From the NCBI GenBank assembly GCA_049999765.1, contig JBNGIQ010009273.1, forward strand, positions 1 through 64,000: a DNA stretch of 64,000 bases, in the 5' to 3' direction. Shown piece after piece: positions 22,991 to 34,500 of the stretch. Each line of letters starts with the position of its first letter. The stretch's first letter is position 1. Both the position numbers and the translations under genes were made by a program. The notes under the pieces are model-generated. The model made no database searches. It worked only from the letters and a program-made list of their open reading frames with translations, and was not told the DNA's origin. The stretch is from Phaeoceros laevis. Its lineage: Eukaryota; Anthocerotophyta; Anthocerotopsida; Notothyladales.

Positions 22991-23690
22991 AAATGCCTAC
23001 ATGAACATAACAGGCTGGGAGTGCCAGGGTTTCATTGCAGTGGATTGAGGTCAAGGCTTAGAAGACAACAGGTCGGTGCTGTTTCTAGAGCTTGTCCAGA
23101 TCATGACCTGGATGCAGGAGATCACCCCGGGCTATAAGTACATCCTGGAGAACAGCACAGCTGGACATGAGAGACATTGTCCGAAAGAATGATGCTATCA
23201 TCCAGCATTGTTTGGGCAAACCTTTGCTCATCGATGTAGTGCAATGTGGCTCACGAGCACACATGCCATGTAACTTTTGGGCTAATCTTGCTCTAGTCCC
23301 CATTTTGGAGATGGCTTTATTGCAGACCATGCAGGATGTCACACAATTGGTGGCAGACATCCTGGATCCAGGTCGCACGACCAGGGAGGTCACCAAGACA
23401 GAGCAGCTACCATGGTATCCAGTTAACATTCCGGAGGAGCTTAGGCAAGCACTGCCCACACTAGTTTCTTTCCCGAGATCGCATGCTTTCAAAGACCAAG
23501 GCCCCAGCATGATTTTTGACATGGAGCAGCGAAATTGGGAGGAACCAACATTGGTTGAGCGAGAGAGAGCCATGGGTTTCAAGGCAGGTACCACTGAGTG
23601 TCCACGAGTGACAGAAAAACAACGGCGAGAAGTGTTGGGACGTGCTATTGATCTCAATTGTTTTGTCTGGATTTTACCATGTTTATGACA
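22991..23690 (+). pseudogene. C5-cytosine methyltransferase domain, motifs IV-X (gypsy copy I)
   Basis: Motif IV is read as ITGWECQGFIAVD with a TGA where Arg is expected before GQGLEDNRSVLF. Motif VI is YILENS. After a frame change, motif VIII is IDVVQCGSRAHMPCNFWANL (23167-23300). Then comes VSFPRSHAF, motif IX-like LVERERAMGF and motif X-like EVLGRAIDLN (to about 23660). These are the ordered hallmarks of DNA C5 methyltransferases, which flip out cytosine and attack it with the motif IV cysteine. Canonical PC in motif IV is EC here, as in copy II. Motif I is missing. Not functional as it stands. Confidence 0.82.
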
Positions 23691-24184
23691 TTTCAGATGT
23701 TTTATGTGCATGAAGGTAGCAGGGATAGGATCGATGTCCAACATGGACATTCTTGTGCCACCACCAGATGCTGCGCACCTTCCACAGCTCTGTAAGGTGA
23801 AGCTGGGCACATTTTTCAGTTTTAGCTGGAACTTGGGAGGGGGACGTGCCACTAGCATTGGAGCTACCAATTGTTGATGTCAAGTTTCATGGTCAGCAGC
23901 CCGTGACGTGGCAACCCATGGTAAACACTGCAGGTAACATGGCTAGTGTGAGCATTCCGAGCATGATGCATCCAAAATCTGTGCTGGCATCCTCAGCAAC
24001 AACTCACAAGTGGACCATGAATGAATGAATGAACTTTATCGATCTGGGCACGTGCCAACCGTGCAGCAAAAAGGCCATAGGGGCACAGCTCAATGCGAGC
24101 CAGGCCAGCCAGATGAGAGAGCTGATCATCCAAAATTTAGATGTGTTTGCGTTCACTATGGGAGACTAGAGAAGGAGTGAGTGG

Positions 24185-24832
24185 GTGAGTGAGTTCCAAT
24201 ATACTCCGAGAACCCCAGTGCTGAAATTTAGGGTTGCATTGAGTAATGATGAACCAATATGGAAGCGGAGGCATCGACTTAGCCAATATGAGTGGCAGGT
24301 AGTTGATAGCAAGTGCCAAGAGCTACATGCAAGTTTCATCAGACCTTCCAGTTCGTCTTTTGCAGCAGCTATAGTGATGCCTGCAAAGAGAGACAGTAGT
24401 GGCATGTGGACTGAGAAACGCATGTGCAGTGATTACAGGCCTTTGAATACAGTGACCCCTCAAGACCGCTATCCTATGCTAGTCCCAGAGGACATATTCT
24501 CCAGCTTAGGTAAGTCTAAGATTTTCAACATTTTGGACTTGTGGCAAGGTTTTAACCAGATTGCCATAGCTGACGAAGATTGTTACAAGATTGCACTCCA
24601 TGAGAGTAGCCAGTTGTGGGAGGGACTGGTCATGCCGTTCGGACTCAAGAACGCCCCTGTGACATTTCAAAGAGTCATAGATTTGGTGCTTTCTGGTGCC
24701 AACCACTGCAGCTGTTTCATAGATGATGTGTTAGTGCATAGTGAGGACTTTGAGACACACCGCTGCATTTATAGGATTGCCAAAGTGGAGGATGTTTACA
24801 GATCAAGCCTCTCCGGGATGTGGCACAATTGA
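24185..24832 (+). pseudogene. Ty3/gypsy reverse transcriptase domain (copy I)
   Basis: Classic gypsy RT signatures appear in order: CSDYRPLNTVTPQDRYPML, NILDLWQGFNQIAI, GLVMPFGLKNAPVTFQRVID and the catalytic CFIDDVLVHS. The catalytic aspartates of FIDD are intact. The frame breaks shortly after HSEDFETH. Sequence shared with copy II (for example RRHRLSQYEW against RRQRLSQAEW) shows the same family, although divergence is high. Confidence 0.9.
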
Positions 24833-25460
24833 GAGCTTACTTGGGGCTGACAAATTACTATTGGGTTTATGTGCCAGACCATAGTAAGATCGCCAGGCCT
24901 CTCAATGGCTTGTTGAAGGACACACCTTGGGTGTGGACAGCAGCTGCCCAGGAGGCATTCGAGGAGCTGAAGTGCAGGCTGTGTGAGCAAGCGGTGTTGA
25001 GACGACTTGACTACAATCGTCCATTCTTGCTATACACAAGCTGGAGCTCTTTGGGCATTGGAGCGGTGCTGGCCCAAAACGATGACGATGCCCATGAGTA
25101 TGTGGTTGCCTATGCTTCGAGGAGCAACAATTGAGCAAAGAGCAACTCCTCATCAACTACTATGAGGGTGCGTGCTTGGCTGTGATATGTTTGTAGTGCA
25201 TTTTAGACCCACCTTGTATGGACGCAAGTTCATAGATCATCAGCCACTCAATTGGTTGATGAGACCGTCTACATGGTGTCACTTGTTATACCGGGCAGTA
25301 GGCCGCCTGGAAAAAATGTGGACCTCGCTGAGAGCCCCGCTACATTTTTCCCGGGTTGTCCAAACATCGCCCTACTTTTGGACTCACCCAGTTGCCTGCG
25401 CTTATCACGACTCGCGAGTTAGACCGGCATGGGGGATGGCACCACATGGAAAACCAGCCT
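24820..25460 (+). pseudogene. gypsy RT connection / RNase H remnant (copy I)
   Basis: LGLTNYYWVYVPDHSKIARP and RPFLLYTS followed by IGAVLAQNDDDAHEYVVAYA mark the RT thumb/connection and the start of RNase H. A stop and frame change near 25134 are followed by a degraded DHQPLNWLM stretch. The canonical LYTDAS RNase H entry motif is LYTSWSS here, so the first catalytic Asp is lost. Integrase does not follow. Confidence 0.85.
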
Positions 25461-26289
25461 AAGGGTAGGGTCCTTGGAAGTGGGGGTCATGTGGTTCTAG
25501 ACTTAGTGTCCTAGTGCTTTCCATTGGTGGTTTCATCCCCCCTTCTCACACATATGCCTTGCCCTCACTTCAACGTTAAGTTGTGGGACTTCTCACAATC
25601 TAAGTTTTGGACTTATCACTATGTAAGTTTTAGGACTTATCATAATCTAAGTGTAGGACTTATCACAATGCGAGTTTAGGACTTATCACAATCTCCCAAA
25701 TACCATAGATAAGTTTCAGAACGTATAAATAAAGGGTACTTCTTTGCCAAGATAAGGTTTGCGATTTCGTCATTTTATCAATATCAATTAACAATTAGGC
25801 AGGAAGTTTGCATGAGATGTGGCATGTGTGCAAGGCAAATCAAGTTGTCATGCATGAGGAAATGTGCATGTCAGCATGATGACGCGCGACGCGCGACGCG
25901 CGAGGGCGCGCGAGGCGGTGGAGGTTGGCATGGAATGTCACGCCGCCATGATGGCGCGGGACCCGCCTGACTCGAACATGGCATGACATCCTAGGGAGGC
26001 CGCTTAGGCGCGTGCCACGACCGCCTTGCCTCCCAGGAGGCTAGAAGATTCGGAGACGTGAACCGGCTGCACGTGGGGCAGCGACCGGAGGGTCCGGTGC
26101 ACACCTTGCCTTGTCGCATGTTTGCGGTTGTCGGATAGTGCCATATGTCAACGCGCCAGAGTCAGCGAAGGTGCCGTCAAGTCGTGCAACCTTGGACGCA
26201 CCCCAGAGCCCAGCTTACGGTAATTCTTGGGAGGGTTGGAAACAAGAACGAACTACCGACAACCTCCGAATACAGTGGCAGTCAGTGTC
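25461..26289. other. non-coding stretch with short tandem repeats; possible repeat boundary
   Basis: No gene seen. It contains a degenerate GGACTTATCACAATCTAAGT array (25588-25696), a TATA-like GTATAAATAAAGGG (about 25725), and a CG-rich run with GACGCGCGACGCGCG (25880-25916). The TATA-like box after the gypsy remnant could belong to an LTR, but I could not find the matching second LTR. Confidence 0.45.
25588..25696. repeat. degenerate tandem repeat of about 22-26 bp, 5 units
   Basis: Units resemble GGACTTATCACAATCTAAGT with spacing of 22-26 bases and substitutions in each unit. Confidence 0.8.
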
Positions 26290-28020
26290 GGCAATGTACC
26301 TTCCCTAAATAAGGGTATTCCAACGCCAACGGCAACCTTCCTGTTGCTCGTTGGTTGGCTGTTCAGTGGTTGGTTGCTCCGGTGCACTTCTGACAGCCAC
26401 CCAAACTTAGGGTCAGCGTGCGCTTCCGTCTCCCTTTCCCTCTTTTTCACTCCCCTCTCTCCTCCGCCTTGGCTGGCGCGACGCCCGGAGCGGGCCGCGC
26501 TTCGCCCTTCTCCCTCCCTTCACCTTGCTCCCGTAAGCTGTCTGGACAGTGTCCCTCTCCCGTTCCTTCCCTCTCTCGCGCTCGCTTCCATCTTCTTGCT
26601 GCTTGCTGTCGTTCTGCCAAGCCCTTCGGTGTCCTGTCTCCGCCTCCTCGCTTGTTCCTGCCGGTCCTGTCCCCCCGCCTCCGTCGCCGGTCCCGTTGTG
26701 TCGTACAAGCTTCATGAAGCAAGGTCTGTCCTTCACCCGGGTGTGCATCTGTTTCTCTGGTGCTTTCCACTCCCTTCGCCTGTGCCTGCATATCCGTATC
26801 GCTTCAAGCATGGACGCCGCCACCCGACCATCTTCTTCAAGCAGTCTGGACCTTCTGTAGGCTTGAACATTGCCACACCGTCATCCTTGTGCACAGTTGC
26901 GTTAGCTTTGACCTCTTTGCTCGGGGCAGTTCTGAAGCGCACTCTGGTCACAACGGTGGAGAGCTTGTGCTAGCAGATCTGTGGATTACCCTGCACTGTC
27001 TCGAAGCAAGCTTCCCAAGCTCCGTGCGGCGTTGTTGCAGCTTTCCTCCATCCTCTGTTGGTTTCTTTGTTTCTTCTCTTTGTTTCTGTATTTCGTTAGT
27101 CGCCGCCGGCATCTCGCAGTTGCAACTCTTTGAAATTCTGGAAGCCACTTTCTTCCTGCTCTTCGCCAGTCAGTCGCTTGCTCTCCAAAGACTTGTCTGC
27201 TCGTCTCGAAACTGGACTATGTCTTTGATGTCTCACCCAGCTGCCGACAATCTTATGTCCTCTTCTTCTTCTTCTGCCGCCCCCAGTTGTTGATTCTCCC
27301 TCTCCTCCCTCTCCTTATCTCTTCCCCCCGCCTCCTCAGCCGCTCCTGTATTTGCTCCCGACGTCTTTCCAGTTCCGTACTCCTCTGACGGCGCAATGGG
27401 TTGAAAGAAGTGCAGCTGTTAGGGGTGGGTCACACTGTAGTAAGCGAGAAGGCACGTTGCAGCTTCACTTGGCGTGGCGGCCCCGGGCTGGATCAATTCC
27501 TCAACGAGGAGCAGGCTCGAGGCGTTCCATCACCCCGCCAGCTGCTGATCACTCAGTAAAGTCCGCTTTCCACCTTCGAGTCTGATATCTCCCCTCGCGC
27601 CCTTCTAGCCACGTAGAGCGGCTTTCCTGCTGGTTGCCCCCAGCACTTGCACTGTGACACCCTCCCGAACATCTCACCCTTCCATGTCTGTCTCCGAGTT
27701 TCCCACCTGAATTTTCATCCTCCTGTTCCTCTTCACAAGCTCTTTTATGAAGGCTACAAGCGGGGGCGTTCCCCCTCCGACCTTCGGTCCTCGTGCCACC
27801 TGTAGCAGCCGCGGCGGCCGCGGTGCCATCTTGGAGCAGCATCAGTTCGGGGTGGCTTCCGAACTCAGGGCCTTGGCTTCTCTGGGGGCCGGGGACCTGC
27901 TGTTGGCCTGGATCCGGTGCTGAGCCAGCTCCTCACCAAGCGAGCTGGACGCCCACCCCGGTTTCAAGCCCTCGGCTTCTCCCCTTTTCAAGCAGCAACA
28001 TTCTTGAAAAGGGGTAGGAG
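26290..28020 (+). promoter_or_regulatory. candidate promoter and long pyrimidine-rich leader region upstream of the bHLH gene
   Basis: A TATA-like CCCTAAATAAGGG (around 26303) is followed, from about 26400 to 27850, by strongly C/T-rich plus-strand sequence (for example CCCTTTCCCTCTTTTTCACT near 26435). Such strand-skewed sequence is usual for plant 5' leaders. The next plus-strand gene is the bHLH gene whose first confident exon starts at 29493, so this may be its 5' UTR with introns. The apparent ORFs here (such as 26227-26973) are low-complexity Ser/Pro/Leu translations and are not called as genes. The link to the bHLH gene is inference. Confidence 0.35.
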
Positions 28021-29492
28021 ATCTTGAAACTGCGGTCGCTCTACCACCAAGCATCCATCAGCGGACGGAGAGAAGTTACGCCACGACCATCTGTCTCTGT
28101 GCCGACAGTGCTCAAGTTCACGACAAGCTTGCTGGAGTATAGTATCTTTTCGCAGGAACAGCTCAGTTCTAAACAAGGTTCCGAGGGGCTTTGAGCAAAG
28201 ATTGACATTCTTCATCACCCGGCTTTTGAGTGTACATATCTCACTTCTGCCATTCGACTAACTGCCACTTCCTTCCGTTTCCGTTTCAAACTCACAGTTA
28301 GTTGTACCTGTATGCATTGGAAGCTGGCCATCAAATGTTGCGGGAGCCTGGTGTGTCCTTGGGCAGTTTGCTGTCAGTAACTATATTTGCGTAATGTTAA
28401 CCGCGCATTCCTCGTTTCTCTGTTCTTTGTACATCCTCACTCCTAATCCTTTTGCTTCTTTGTAAATGCTGGAGAATCTCTACCTCTGGAGGGGGCTCTT
28501 CACAGCATGAACAAGCGTATTTCCTCCACAAGTAGTAGCAACCCGAGCTTTCAGATTTCTTTCGTCAGCTTGCCGTTACTTCCATCAGTCCCACCGGTGG
28601 TGGATCACCCGTGTGCTCCTCCACTTCTGCAAACCAAATCATAACAGGCGAAACCCGTCATCTGTTACCTCCCAACACCTTACACGGCTGATATATCAAT
28701 CCAGGGAAGCCCCCCTCTCCTGAATTTGGTGAACATAGACTGCTCCATGCTCATCAGCAGCGCAGGTGCTGCAAAACCTTCTGTTTCTGGATGTAATTAC
28801 CTTATGTGGAGCTACCAAGCCTTTTGATGGTGAAGAGTAGCTCAAAGAGGCGCGCCTGGCTCATTTGATGCGAAGGCAAAGGATCTTCTCGCACAGAAGT
28901 ACCTGCTAGAAGTACTTTGCGCAGGTACTTCATGATTGCCCTACTCATCTTGATGACTTACCAGTTGTTGTTGCAAGGTTGTTGTACTCAATGTGGACTT
29001 GTTATCTCCAGACTGAAGGTGTTGCATAATCTCAAGCATGCTCCTGTCCGAGTCATGGCGCTGGCTTTACTGGGAGAATTGTTGATGGACACATTGTGGT
29101 ATGTTCCGAGTCTTGTACAATTTTGTTGTCAAGTTTAAAGGAACAGTTTCAACGCGATGCAGCTAGCTAGCCAGCATTTGTGACAAAACAAGTGATTCTC
29201 TATGTCTTGGGCGACGCAGACTTGTTTCACTGCCAGGCATCAATCGACATCCAAGATTTGGAGTGTGACAGCAAGCAACTTTTTCAAAAGTTTGTAGGTC
29301 TGTGTCATTCAAGTGACAAAATCGGTGACGACTTTATCCAACCACCGTTACAGTTCATGTTGGTATCTACTTACGGATATGTGTTCCCGGATATAGATGT
29401 GGGAGTAAGGTTTGAGGGGAAGGCAAAGTCAGTTCGATTCTGCCAAAAACGAGATTTGATTGAGTAGTGCCTTCTGGAACAGCTTTTGAGCT
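28021..29492. other. upstream region of the bHLH gene, no supported gene
   Basis: A 95-residue plus-strand ORF (29180-29467) has no recognisable domain and stops 26 bases before the chosen bHLH start. It could be leader sequence, an upstream ORF or an intron. Several CT-rich patches continue from the region above. Confidence 0.45.
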
Positions 29493-32344
29493 ATGAATTT
29501 CCGCAGGAGTACCACGGCCAATTTGACAGAGACGGTGTTGCATTACAATGCTTTGGCGAAGGATGCGGGAATAACCTTGCGATCCTCTTGGCCTTCAATG
29601 GCCAGCAACGAGAGCATCTCGATGTTGGGGATGTACGGCCCCAACCAATCTTTCAACAGCAGCGGCAACCATGTGAATTCCCAGGCCGGGCCGCGTCTTG
29701 TTCAAGCTGGCAAGTACTGTTCGGCCACTGCCAATTTCTTGACTACGGCTGGGCCATCTCTACAGGCAGGTGGTGGCAATGCTGCATGCTCCGGATTGAC
29801 GGGTCAACGTGATTATCTTCTTCCCAAGTCTCTGGCAGCGGAAGTGCACAGCAGCGACGGCTTCTTGCATGGAAGTAGCACCATGCGCTTGCCTTTTCTC
29901 CAAAGCGCAAGTCGAAGTGCACCGGCGCTGCGCAGTATTAACGGCTCGGCAATGTCAGGAGTTGCGAACTTGGGGCCAAGCTTGACACACGGTGATGGGG
30001 ACCACATCGGCCTCTCCAGCCTAGCGAGCCCCGGCAGATCAGCAGATCATGATCTCCATGGGCAGAATTTGGCATCGGGCAGCGCAATGAACCTGCAGAC
30101 GATTAGTAGCGACTTTGGGCAGTTTTTTAGCTGGGTCCCCAATCTTCAGGATCCCGCCGGTGAAGATTGCTGGGCTGTCAGCGACAATGACACTCATACT
30201 GACGCATTCCAACGGGATGCAGCGGCCCTCGTCTCCAGCAGCAACAAGGAAAACGGTCAGTCACGTCAAGACAGTGTGCCCGCCGGCAGCTACTCCTCCA
30301 GCGGAGGCGAAGTGAGTCTCTGTGCAAGCAAGCGTCAACGAGTCTCATGGGAGGCTTCTTGCGACGCCAACGTCGTCCAGGACCAGCAACTGCCCTGCAC
30401 CATAATCTTGGACGATGACATGGAGATGCTGACCGCCGCCAGCTGCAACTACGGGTCGGCGCAAGCACTCTTGCAGCTGCGCCAGAGTCGATGCTTACTC
30501 CCAGCCGAGAGCAGTAACGGTAACAAGGTATCCAACATCCCAGAGTCAAGGTTGAGAGCAAACCGGGGCCACAACATCAGAGATATCCAGGCAGTGCGAG
30601 GTAAAGTCAGCTGTACAGCTTCTGGTAACTCTCCTCGCAGCGTCCTCGCAGTGGATTCTAATTTGCAGGGGGGTACATCCCAGCTACAATCGACCCAGCA
30701 GCAGCTGAATGTCAGCATAGCAACTATGGGTACGGGAGTTTACGACGCATGCACAATGCCCTTCGGACAGACTGTCTACCAGCAGCCTTGTGCTAACTCT
30801 CAGCTGTCACAAACCAGCCACTCCGACATGACTTTCGCAGCTTTGCATCAGCCGCTGGATGTACCAGCTACCGCCATTGCGAGCAACTGTCAAAAGCAGG
30901 TGCAAATGGATGGCTGTGCGGATATGGATGCGAAAACCACCTGCTCCTCAGGCGGCGGTGGCAAACCTGGGGATGTACACGTGACTTGCAGCTCCTTCAT
31001 GGAAGAGGCCATCACGTCGGGCGGCAGAAAGTTCCAGCAGCTTCCGAGCTTCTCCTCTCTTGGCATCAGCAGTGGTGGCAATGTTTCCGATTCTATTGCC
31101 CCCCATACGAAGGTCGAATTTCTGTCGCCGACTGCGCATGCACCCAAGTCCAGCAGTCAGATGTACGCCGGAGATGAATCCAACCTGTCGTGGCCTCCAG
31201 ATAGCTACGACCGCCTGGGAGCTAGCAGTTGCCCGATGCCGACGCTGGACAGTTTGAGCAGCACTATCAACGGGTGGGTGGTTAGCCACGCGGACAATCT
31301 TTTGCGGGCTGGACTAAAGACCAGGGACGCTAGGACATGGCAATCCAAGCTCAGTACTCTGCCTACCAACACTGCCGCCGGTCGTGTGATTGCTAACGTC
31401 CAGGAACATGCCAACAATGACCACAACCTGAGAAAACGGCCGAGCGAGGACTTCATGGATTCGGCCTGCAAGCGACTCAAGGTAGTACGTCCCACTCCTG
31501 TCCTCCCCTACTTTTTTGTACTTCGCTTATCTGGTTAGCTGTCACACGTTTCTGGTCACGTGCGCATCTGCAGGATGGGATCAAGGGCAACGATCTAGTC
31601 ACGTCGGGTCCGCCGACTAGATCTTGCAGTCCCATGACTAGCAGCAGCAATCACAAGGGCCTGGGGCCTGCGCTCAACACGAACCTCAAGCCAAGGGCTA
31701 GACAAGGCAGCGCCAACGATCCTCAGAGCATCGCTGCACGGGTGATGTCTGCGACGACATACCCAGCTATTTTTGTACAGCGCGCTTCTGCTGTATTTTA
31801 AACTGACTCTCTCTTTTGCTCGATTGTTTAGCATCGTCGAGAACGAATAAGTGAGAGGCTCAAGATGCTGCAGGATTTGGTTCCCAACGGCTCCAAGGTG
31901 ATGACATCGATGGTTTTCACAAGATGCAGCATGTTTGTGGGCGGGTTTGTACTCGTGTAGCTCTTGTATTCATTGGTCTCATTCTGCATGCTGTCGAACA
32001 TTGCAGGTTGATCTGGTTACAATGCTTGAGAAAGCCATCAGTTACGTCAAATCTTTGCAACTCCAAGTGAAGGTATGATTATCGTTTAGAAGCAGCGCAG
32101 GTGTTTTCCTGCGATCTTGGAAGCTCACACATATGTTATGTGTTGGCAACAGTTCTTGACAGCCGACGAGTATTGGCCCGACGCCAATAAAGGATGTACT
32201 CCTCACGTGGAGGGTATTTCCCTCGAGGTGGCAGCACGTATGATGACGGAGAGCTTGGAGGCTGCTGTGAAGTTCGAGTCCGATCCTAAGGGGAATCGCC
32301 AAGAAGTGTTGTCTGTTATGGACGATAGCTTCCTTATGGACTAA
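29493..32344 (+). CDS. RSL: bHLH transcription factor, class I RSL (RHD6-like), five exons
   Basis: Proposed exons: 29493-31481 (663 codons), 31574-31741, 31832-31897, 32007-32072 and 32153-32344. All introns are GT-AG and phase 0, and splicing keeps one frame of about 826 residues to the TAA at 32342. The bHLH domain spans exons 2-5: PRARQGSANDPQSIAAR, then HRRERISERLKMLQDLVPNG, then VDLVTMLEKAISYVKSLQ, then the RSL class I tail FLTADEYWP. The basic H-E-R residues for E-box binding are present. Class I RSL proteins control outgrowth of root hairs and rhizoids in land plants. The ~700-residue N-terminal part is Ser/Asn/Gln-rich with a basic KRLK stretch at its end, and is longer than I expect for RHD6-type proteins. 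The start codon is uncertain: a TTTCCGCAG acceptor-like site lies just after the ATG, and an internal Met (MASNES, 29601) is an alternative. No disabling change is seen. Confidence 0.9.
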
Positions 32345-34310
32345 TGACTTATGCTGCTCAGGGTAATGCTCGAAGTAACGGTTTTCAGCGAAGATAATTT
32401 TCCAGGTCTGGTCATAAATGGCTGGACATATAGATGAAGAATTGCATAAATAGCTTGGTGTTATTCTGTGTAAGTATGTAACAGAAACGTAGAGTTGTGT
32501 CTACTCTGTCATCTATTGACGTCAGGAGTATGCTGTGACGATAATTTACATACATTAGAGACATAGTAATCCGATACCAATCTAAAGATTACTCTTAAAA
32601 ATCCATAAAAATGCATGTGTTAAAAATCCATAAAAATGCATGTGGCCATAGGGTTATAATTGGGGAAGAACGAAGCTGCTTCAGTGAATAGCTTCACAAC
32701 TTTTTGATACCTAGAAAGCTTAGTTTGTTTGTACATCACAAGGAAGAAGATGATGATCATGAAAGTCAACGGGGATAAATGCCATAAAAGGCAAGCTTGC
32801 GGTATGCTATTGAGCTCTAGACGAAGACGAGATTCAATCTTCGCTTTAAAGGGATGAAGGGCTGCCTCAATAAGGACACTTGCTCGAAGTAGAAGGAAGT
32901 GTCAGGGGAGTTCGAGACAGCAGGAGCAAATCCCTGGGAGATCGTGCTACATGGAAGGGCGGTGCCCGCCGCAAGGGGAAAGGGGAATTGTGTTTAGACC
33001 CGGCAACCTCTTGAAACTAAGTCCATACATACACACATAAAGTTTGTAGACCCGTTGGAAGCGCCTACGAAACCATGCAAGAAACTTAGGAGTGCACTTT
33101 CAAAAGGATGAGAAGGAGAAGAAAAATCAGTACGGAGAAAACTTAGCTAATTAGTAGAAAGTGCATCTTTTGCGTTAGAGGATGAAGGTCTTCCTTTAGA
33201 CAGCGAGATTTGAGTTGGATATGCTACAAGAAGCTCAAGCAGCTGGTTGGATTACACAAGCGAAGGTGAAGTGGGTTGGGTATCTATGGGTTAGGTGCTT
33301 GTCTTGGGCACCCAAAATTCCAGTCCAGGGCCTGCATAAGGATGATGCTAGCCTTTTCCACGCACAATAAATCGTTGTTTGACATTTTCAGTCATCAATG
33401 TGTCCGTCCTGCACTTCTTTGCAAAAATTACTTGTCAGCTCAATTCTGATAGTAGCTCGCATTGCTATATGCTTAGCGGCACAACTGGATTGGCATAGGG
33501 TATAGTTTTTTCGCGAGCATGGTGGATTCCACTAGACGTCATGTGGTCGGGCATTGTCAAACTTGGCTTTCCCGAGGCTTTTAGATGTAGTTCATGCCTC
33601 TAAGTGAATCCACAAGCGGTTATCTAGCCTGCGAAGCACACTCCCCTAGGAGGCACACTCATCTAGCTTGTGAAGCACACTTCCTTAGGGAGTGGTTGTG
33701 ATATGTTGTATTAACAGAAAATGCACCAGGTTTCACTAACAAAAAGAAGAAGAATGGACAAGCTCACATGCGGTGTTATCTCATTCGGGTAGCTAGATAG
33801 TAGCTAGATAGCTACCCGGTAGGCCGTAAAAATGGTAGCGCGCTCCATTCCCTTGTGGAGTTAGTATAGCGTGGCACTTTACTACTACTGCTACTCATTT
33901 TTTGACGTTTTTTATTGAAGTCACGCCCATAAGAAATCTTTCAAGGGTGTGTAACTTACCAAAAACGTTAAAAACTATTACCTAGCCATGTTTTGTTGAC
34001 TTCAAAGCAACGACATATTGGAGTCTCTATTTCATTGGATACCCTGTTGCATATGCATAAGCTAGTAGGCATCATTGTGTTACTATGAATATGGTAAGGG
34101 TCCTGCCTTTTGTCATCTTTATGGTTTTGACGAGCATGTACTAATTGTACATGTGCTCGTCTTGAACCAATACTAACGTTCAAGCAAGAAAATGACAATT
34201 AAAAGCACAAGTCGAGTTTAGAAGAGAGGAGTACCAGTCCCCCTTACTAAACAGAATGTAAAAGGCAAACAGATGCCTGCAAGGTGAGTGCAGGCGTGCC
34301 TCTTGTCTCC
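32345..34310. other. intergenic, 3' of the bHLH gene
   Basis: It probably contains the bHLH 3' UTR at its start. Nothing else is recognisable apart from a 25-bp tandem duplication (32595-32644). Short ORFs are without motifs. Confidence 0.55.
32595..32644. repeat. 25-bp perfect tandem duplication
   Basis: TTAAAAATCCATAAAAATGC plus ATGTG occurs twice in direct succession (32595-32619, 32620-32644). Confidence 0.93.
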
Positions 34311-34385
34311 CTTCATCAGTACCAAAGGAGGCTCACCGCTTGGATTTCTAGCAGCTCTCGGTAGATCCAAGTTCTGCAAGGCCCC
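34311..34385. repeat. dispersed repeat Rd, copy 4
   Basis: The blocks CCCTTCATCAGTACCAAAGG, TTGGATTTCTAGCAGC and GGTAGATCCAAG match the copies at 5427, 10757 and 12968 in order and orientation. Confidence 0.65.
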
Positions 34386-34500
34386 GTGCTTGATTTAGGA
34401 CTTTTTCCTAATTTGTCCAATTAAAAATAGACTAAACGCTGGCCCACTGGGATACACCATGCCATCATACCAAGATGCGATTGAAATGTTTTTGGTGCGC

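Larger units (their letters stand above)
22991..25460 (+). mobile_element. Ty3/gypsy copy I with embedded C5-methyltransferase, truncated both ends
   Basis: Order on the plus strand: C5 methyltransferase motifs IV to X (22991-23690), a spacer (23690-24180) ending in a pre-RT segment LIIQNLDVFAF, RT (24185-24832), then connection/RNase H (24820-25460). It parallels copy II on the minus strand at 34889-41200, so the methyltransferase is a standing part of the element and not a one-off insertion. Gag, protease and methyltransferase motif I are missing or displaced by PLE fragment D. Integrase is missing; the RNase H frame dissolves after about 25300. Multiple stops and frame changes are present. 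Confidence 0.85.

Noticed and set aside
26227-26973. 248-residue plus-strand ORF rich in Leu, Ser and Pro
   Set aside because: It is a translation of a C/T-rich tract with equally long frames on both strands and no domain. Treated as leader/low-complexity sequence.
29180-29467. 95-residue ORF before the bHLH gene as a separate gene
   Set aside because: No recognisable family. Could be leader or intron sequence, so noted only as a possible upstream ORF.
30178-31495. minus-strand ORFs of up to 127 residues opposite the bHLH first exon
   Set aside because: Antisense shadows of a long open coding exon. No splice sites or motifs support them.
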